Shown: one piece after another, positions 5,627 through 8,623 of the stretch
Layout: each line of letters begins with the position of its first letter
How positions within the stretch are numbered: position 1 is the stretch's first letter
Origin: an uncultured Eubacteriales bacterium
GTDB lineage: Bacteria > Bacillota > Clostridia > Peptostreptococcales > Anaerovoracaceae
DNA length: 8,623 nt
Direction: 5' to 3'
NCBI GenBank assembly: GCA_902765035.1
Contig: CACWYF010000039.1
Span: 1-8,623 of the forward strand
Made by a program: the position numbers and the translations under genes
The notes under the pieces: generated by a model
Seen by the model: only the letters and a program-made list of their open reading frames with translations
Told to the model about the DNA's origin: nothing
Databases searched by the model: none

Positions 5627-8259
5627 TGGCACAGGAAAAACTGTCACCGATGATGCAGCAGTATCTCAGGATCAAGGAAGACTATAAGGACACTATCCTT
5701 ATGTTCCGTCTGGGGGATTTCTACGAAATGTTCTTCGACGATGCCATACTGGTATCTCGTGAACTCGAACTTACGCTCACCGGCCGCAACTGCGGCCTCG
5801 AAGAGAGAGCTCCGATGTGCGGAGTTCCTCATCACGCAGCAGAATCATATATAGTCAGACTTGTCAAAAATGGCCACAAGGTAGCCATCTGCGAGCAGAT
5901 GGAAGACCCTGCGGAGGCAAAAGGCATCGTTAAAAGAGAGATTACCAGGGTATATACACCTGGCACACTCGACCTCAGCGATGCTTCTTCGCGTGAAGAC
6001 AATATCTATATCGCGTCCCTCTGCATTAATAACGGACATACCGCTGTCGCGACTGCGGATATCTCAACAGGTGAACTCATAGCTGATGAATTCGATGATG
6101 ATGAGTCCATGAGCATCCTTGCCAACGAGCTCTCCGTCAACGGGATCCGCGAGATCGTTGTTTCAGGGGATATAAGTGAGCAGGTCACTGCTGCTCTCGA
6201 AGAGCGCTTCATAACACCTTACATCAATTCAGTAGACCCTTCGTATTACCGCTCAGAACCATGCAGAGAGATGGTACTGAGCCATTTTGGCATGACATCG
6301 CTCGTACCTCTCGATCTTGAGGGCAGGGATGAGATGATAAGCGCTGTAGGCTCGCTTCTCATGTACCTTACAGACATGCAGAATGGTGATCCTTCACAGC
6401 TCGGCAGTCTCGTCATAAGAGAGCGCGGCAGCCACATGCAGCTCGACAGGTCCACAATGAGGAACCTCGAGCTTCTCGAGACCATCTATGACCACGATGT
6501 CAAGGGCTCGCTTCTCGGTGTTCTCGGCAAAACGAAGACTGCAATGGGCGGAAGGCTTCTGAAGCAGTGGCTCAGAGAGCCTCTGAAGGACCCTGTACTC
6601 ATAAACAGGCGTCTCGATGCCGTACAGGCACTCAAGGATTCGCCGGTAATTGCAAACAACATATCCGTATCGCTGAGAAATGTATATGACTTCCAGAGGC
6701 TGACAGCCGCGATCGCTGCCGGCAGGGCGAACGCAAGAGACCTGATCGCTCTGAAGACGACGCTCGGACAGCTTCCGGACATAACAGAACAGCTCTCATA
6801 TCTCGACGCTCCGATGCTGACGGATATCGCAGGGGATATCGGAGATTTTGACAGCCTCTATCAGATGATAGACAGGGCAATATGTGAGGATCCGCCGCAC
6901 GTTATAACAGAAGGCGGACTTATTAGAAAAGGATATTCGGAGGAGCTTGATGCACTCAAGGACTCCATCGCCGACGCCAAGGCCTGGATAGCAGGACTTG
7001 AGAACAGCGAGAAGGAGAGGACTGGCATCAGGACCCTCAAGGTCGGATACAACAAGGTATTCGGCTACTATATAGATGTCAGCAAGAGTTTTACCGATCA
7101 GGTGCCTGAGGACTACATCAGGAAGCAGACTCTTGTCAACAACGAAAGATACATCACTCCAGAGCTCAAGGAGAAGGAGAACCTCGTATTCAGCGCAGAG
7201 ACCAAGATAAACAAGCTCGAGTATGAGGAGTTCCGCAGGATAAGGTCATCCATCGAGCCGCAGATCCCGGATCTTCAGAAGGCATCCGCTGCAGTGGCTT
7301 CGCTTGATGTCCTCATCTCATTCGCCAGAGTCGCTTCAGACAACGGCTATGTGAAGCCTGTAGTCAATGACGGCGATATTATCGACATTAAGAAGGGCAG
7401 ACATCCTGCTGTTGAGCAGCTTCTCGGTGCCGGCATGTTCGTGTCCAATGACACGCTTCTTGATATGGATTCAAGGAGCATGCTGATCATCACAGGTCCT
7501 AACATGTCAGGTAAATCGACCTATATGAGACAGACTGCTGTCATCGTCCTCATGGCGCAGATTGGCTGCTTCGTACCTGCCGAGTCCGCTGTCATAGGCG
7601 CTGTTGACAGGATTTTTACAAGAATAGGCGCATCAGACAATCTCTCATACGGCCAGTCGACCTTCTATATCGAGATGAGCGAACTTGCAGGCATCCTCCG
7701 CAACTCGACTCACAGGAGTCTCATAATCCTCGATGAGATAGGAAGAGGCACCAGCACATTCGACGGACTGTCCATCGCATGGTCAACGGTCGAGTATCTT
7801 TCCGATCCTGCTCACAGGGTCAGAACGATGTTTGCAACTCACTACCATGAGCTTACCGAGCTCGCGGATGAGCATGATAACATACAGAACCTGTCCGTTG
7901 CTGTCAGCGAGGACGGATCCGATGTCATATTCCTCCACAATATCGTGGACGGACCTGCCAGCAAGAGCTACGGAATACATGTTGCCAGAATAGCGGGTAT
8001 TCCTGAAGTCATAAGAAGAGACGCCAGGCATAAGCTGAATGAACTCGAAACACTGTCGGCTGAAGTGCGCGGTAACAGCGCAGAAACATCAGAGCAGATC
8101 TCGTTCATGTCAGATGAGCTTGCTGAAGAAGGGATCAACACGGACGCTGCCAAATACAGGCATCTTGCGTCAAAGATAAGTGAAATAGATATAAATACGA
8201 TGACACCTGTTTCGGCTCTTGTAAAGCTGCAGGAGATCATCGAGGAATTCAACGACTGA
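5626..8259 (+). CDS. mutS: DNA mismatch repair protein MutS
   Basis: Recognises base mismatches and small loops in newly copied DNA and, with ATP, recruits MutL. The 877 residues are typical. The N-terminal mismatch-binding domain has the Phe-x-Glu motif in GDFYEMF (F32-Y33-E34). The connector and lever/clamp domains follow, with [11 protein letters not shown] and [14 protein letters not shown] in the clamp. The ATPase domain has Walker [10 protein letters not shown] (624-632), [16 protein letters not shown], Walker [17 protein letters not shown] (D703-E704) and ATHYHEL. The C-terminal tail carries QISFM (824-828), a degenerate form of the QxxLF-type sliding-clamp motif, before the dimerising helices. 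The start is a GTG with AAAGGGG about 8 bases upstream. An alternative upstream ATG at 5591 is in another frame. mutL follows after one base, as one mismatch-repair operon. Confidence 0.97.
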   Translation: MAQEKLSPMMQQYLRIKEDYKDTILMFRLGDFYEMFFDDAILVSRELELTLTGRNCGLEERAPMCGVPHHAAESYIVRLVKNGHKVAICEQMEDPAEAKGIVKREITRVYTPGTLDLSDASSREDNIYIASLCINNGHTAVATADISTGELIADEFDDDESMSILANELSVNGIREIVVSGDISEQVTAALEERFITPYINSVDPSYYRSEPCREMVLSHFGMTSLVPLDLEGRDEMISAVGSLLMYLTDMQNGDPSQLGSLVIRERGSHMQLDRSTMRNLELLETIYDHDVKGSLLGVLGKTKTAMGGRLLKQWLREPLKDPVLINRRLDAVQALKDSPVIANNISVSLRNVYDFQRLTAAIAAGRANARDLIALKTTLGQLPDITEQLSYLDAPMLTDIAGDIGDFDSLYQMIDRAICEDPPHVITEGGLIRKGYSEELDALKDSIADAKAWIAGLENSEKERTGIRTLKVGYNKVFGYYIDVSKSFTDQVPEDYIRKQTLVNNERYITPELKEKENLVFSAETKINKLEYEEFRRIRSSIEPQIPDLQKASAAVASLDVLISFARVASDNGYVKPVVNDGDIIDIKKGRHPAVEQLLGAGMFVSNDTLLDMDSRSMLIITGPNMSGKSTYMRQTAVIVLMAQIGCFVPAESAVIGAVDRIFTRIGASDNLSYGQSTFYIEMSELAGILRNSTHRSLIILDEIGRGTSTFDGLSIAWSTVEYLSDPAHRVRTMFATHYHELTELADEHDNIQNLSVAVSEDGSDVIFLHNIVDGPASKSYGIHVARIAGIPEVIRRDARHKLNELETLSAEVRGNSAETSEQISFMSDELAEEGINTDAAKYRHLASKISEIDINTMTPVSALVKLQEIIEEFND

Positions 8260-8260
8260 T

Positions 8261-8623
8261 ATGATAAAGGTACTTGAAAGCTTTGTTGCAGACAAGATCG
8301 CGGCCGGAGAAGTTATCGAAAGGCCGGCTTCTGTTATAAAGGAGCTTTTGGAAAACTCAATAGACGCCGGCGCGGGATCCATAATCGTGGAGATCCGCGG
8401 GGGAGGCAAGTCGTATATCCGCGTCACTGACGACGGCTGCGGCATCTCTTTTGATGAAGCAGAAACGGCTTTTCTCAGGCATGCAACCAGCAAGATAAGC
8501 GGCATAACCGATCTGGACAACATAGTATCCCTCGGATTCAGAGGAGAGGCTCTTGCGAGTATTTCCGCTGTTTCAAGGCTGACCATGGTCACACGTACGG
8601 CAGATGAAGTTTCGGGAGTTAAA
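8261..8623 (+). CDS. mutL: DNA mismatch repair protein MutL, N-terminal part (partial)
   Basis: The first 121 residues of MutL, the GHKL-type ATPase that couples mismatch recognition by MutS to strand removal. The gene runs off the right edge. Visible are [26 protein letters not shown] with the catalytic Glu28 and Mg-binding Asn32, the DDGCGI nucleotide motif (57-62), RHATSKI, and GFRGEAL (92-98) of the ATP lid. The ATG lies one base after the mutS stop, and a GAGGAA (8242-8247) about 13 bases upstream is the likely ribosome site, slightly far. The C-terminal part, which would show whether the endonuclease motif DQHA(x)2E(x)4E is present, is outside the window. Most Firmicutes MutL proteins have it. 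Confidence 0.96.
   Translation, partial: MIKVLESFVADKIAAGEVIERPASVIKELLENSIDAGAGSIIVEIRGGGKSYIRVTDDGCGISFDEAETAFLRHATSKISGITDLDNIVSLGFRGEALASISAVSRLTMVTRTADEVSGVK

Noticed and set aside
5591..5653. Upstream ORF of 20 codons overlapping the mutS start
   Set aside because: There is no ribosome binding site before the ATG and no recognisable peptide. It is only noted in connection with the direct repeat.

Overview
All recognisable genes in this window lie on the + strand and are bacterial housekeeping genes. The order xseA-xseB-ispA-dxs-tlyA is the Firmicutes arrangement known from Bacillus subtilis and many Clostridia. With the mid-range base composition, heavy AGA/AGG arginine usage and the style of the proteins, this suggests an anaerobic Firmicute of the class Clostridia. 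I cannot name the family or genus.

Region 1 (1-4238): the 3' third of xseA, then xseB, ispA and dxs, each overlapping the next by 1-11 bases. This tight coupling points to one transcript. xseA/xseB encode exonuclease VII, dxs makes DXP at the entry of the MEP isoprenoid pathway, and ispA condenses the resulting C5 units into farnesyl diphosphate. A 132-base gap follows dxs. It holds a strongly self-complementary element (16 bp interrupted outer stem, 10 bp inner hairpin), and then comes tlyA, an S4-domain rRNA 2'-O-methyltransferase with an intact K-D-K-E tetrad.

Region 2 (about 4163-5565): a class I aminotransferase that looks like its own transcription unit. A promoter candidate sits in the AT-rich 3' end of tlyA, the ribosome binding site is strong, codon use is strongly biased and a textbook intrinsic terminator follows. 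In B. subtilis argR and recN follow tlyA; neither is here.

Region 3 (5566-8623): a short leader with a perfect hairpin and a 9-base direct repeat, then complete mutS and the first 121 codons of mutL, the mismatch-repair pair.

I see no mobile element, CRISPR array, tRNA, rRNA or novel multi-gene system. The most notable observations are the structured dxs-tlyA intergenic element, a divergent DXS that keeps its catalytic residues, and the aminotransferase's own expression signals.
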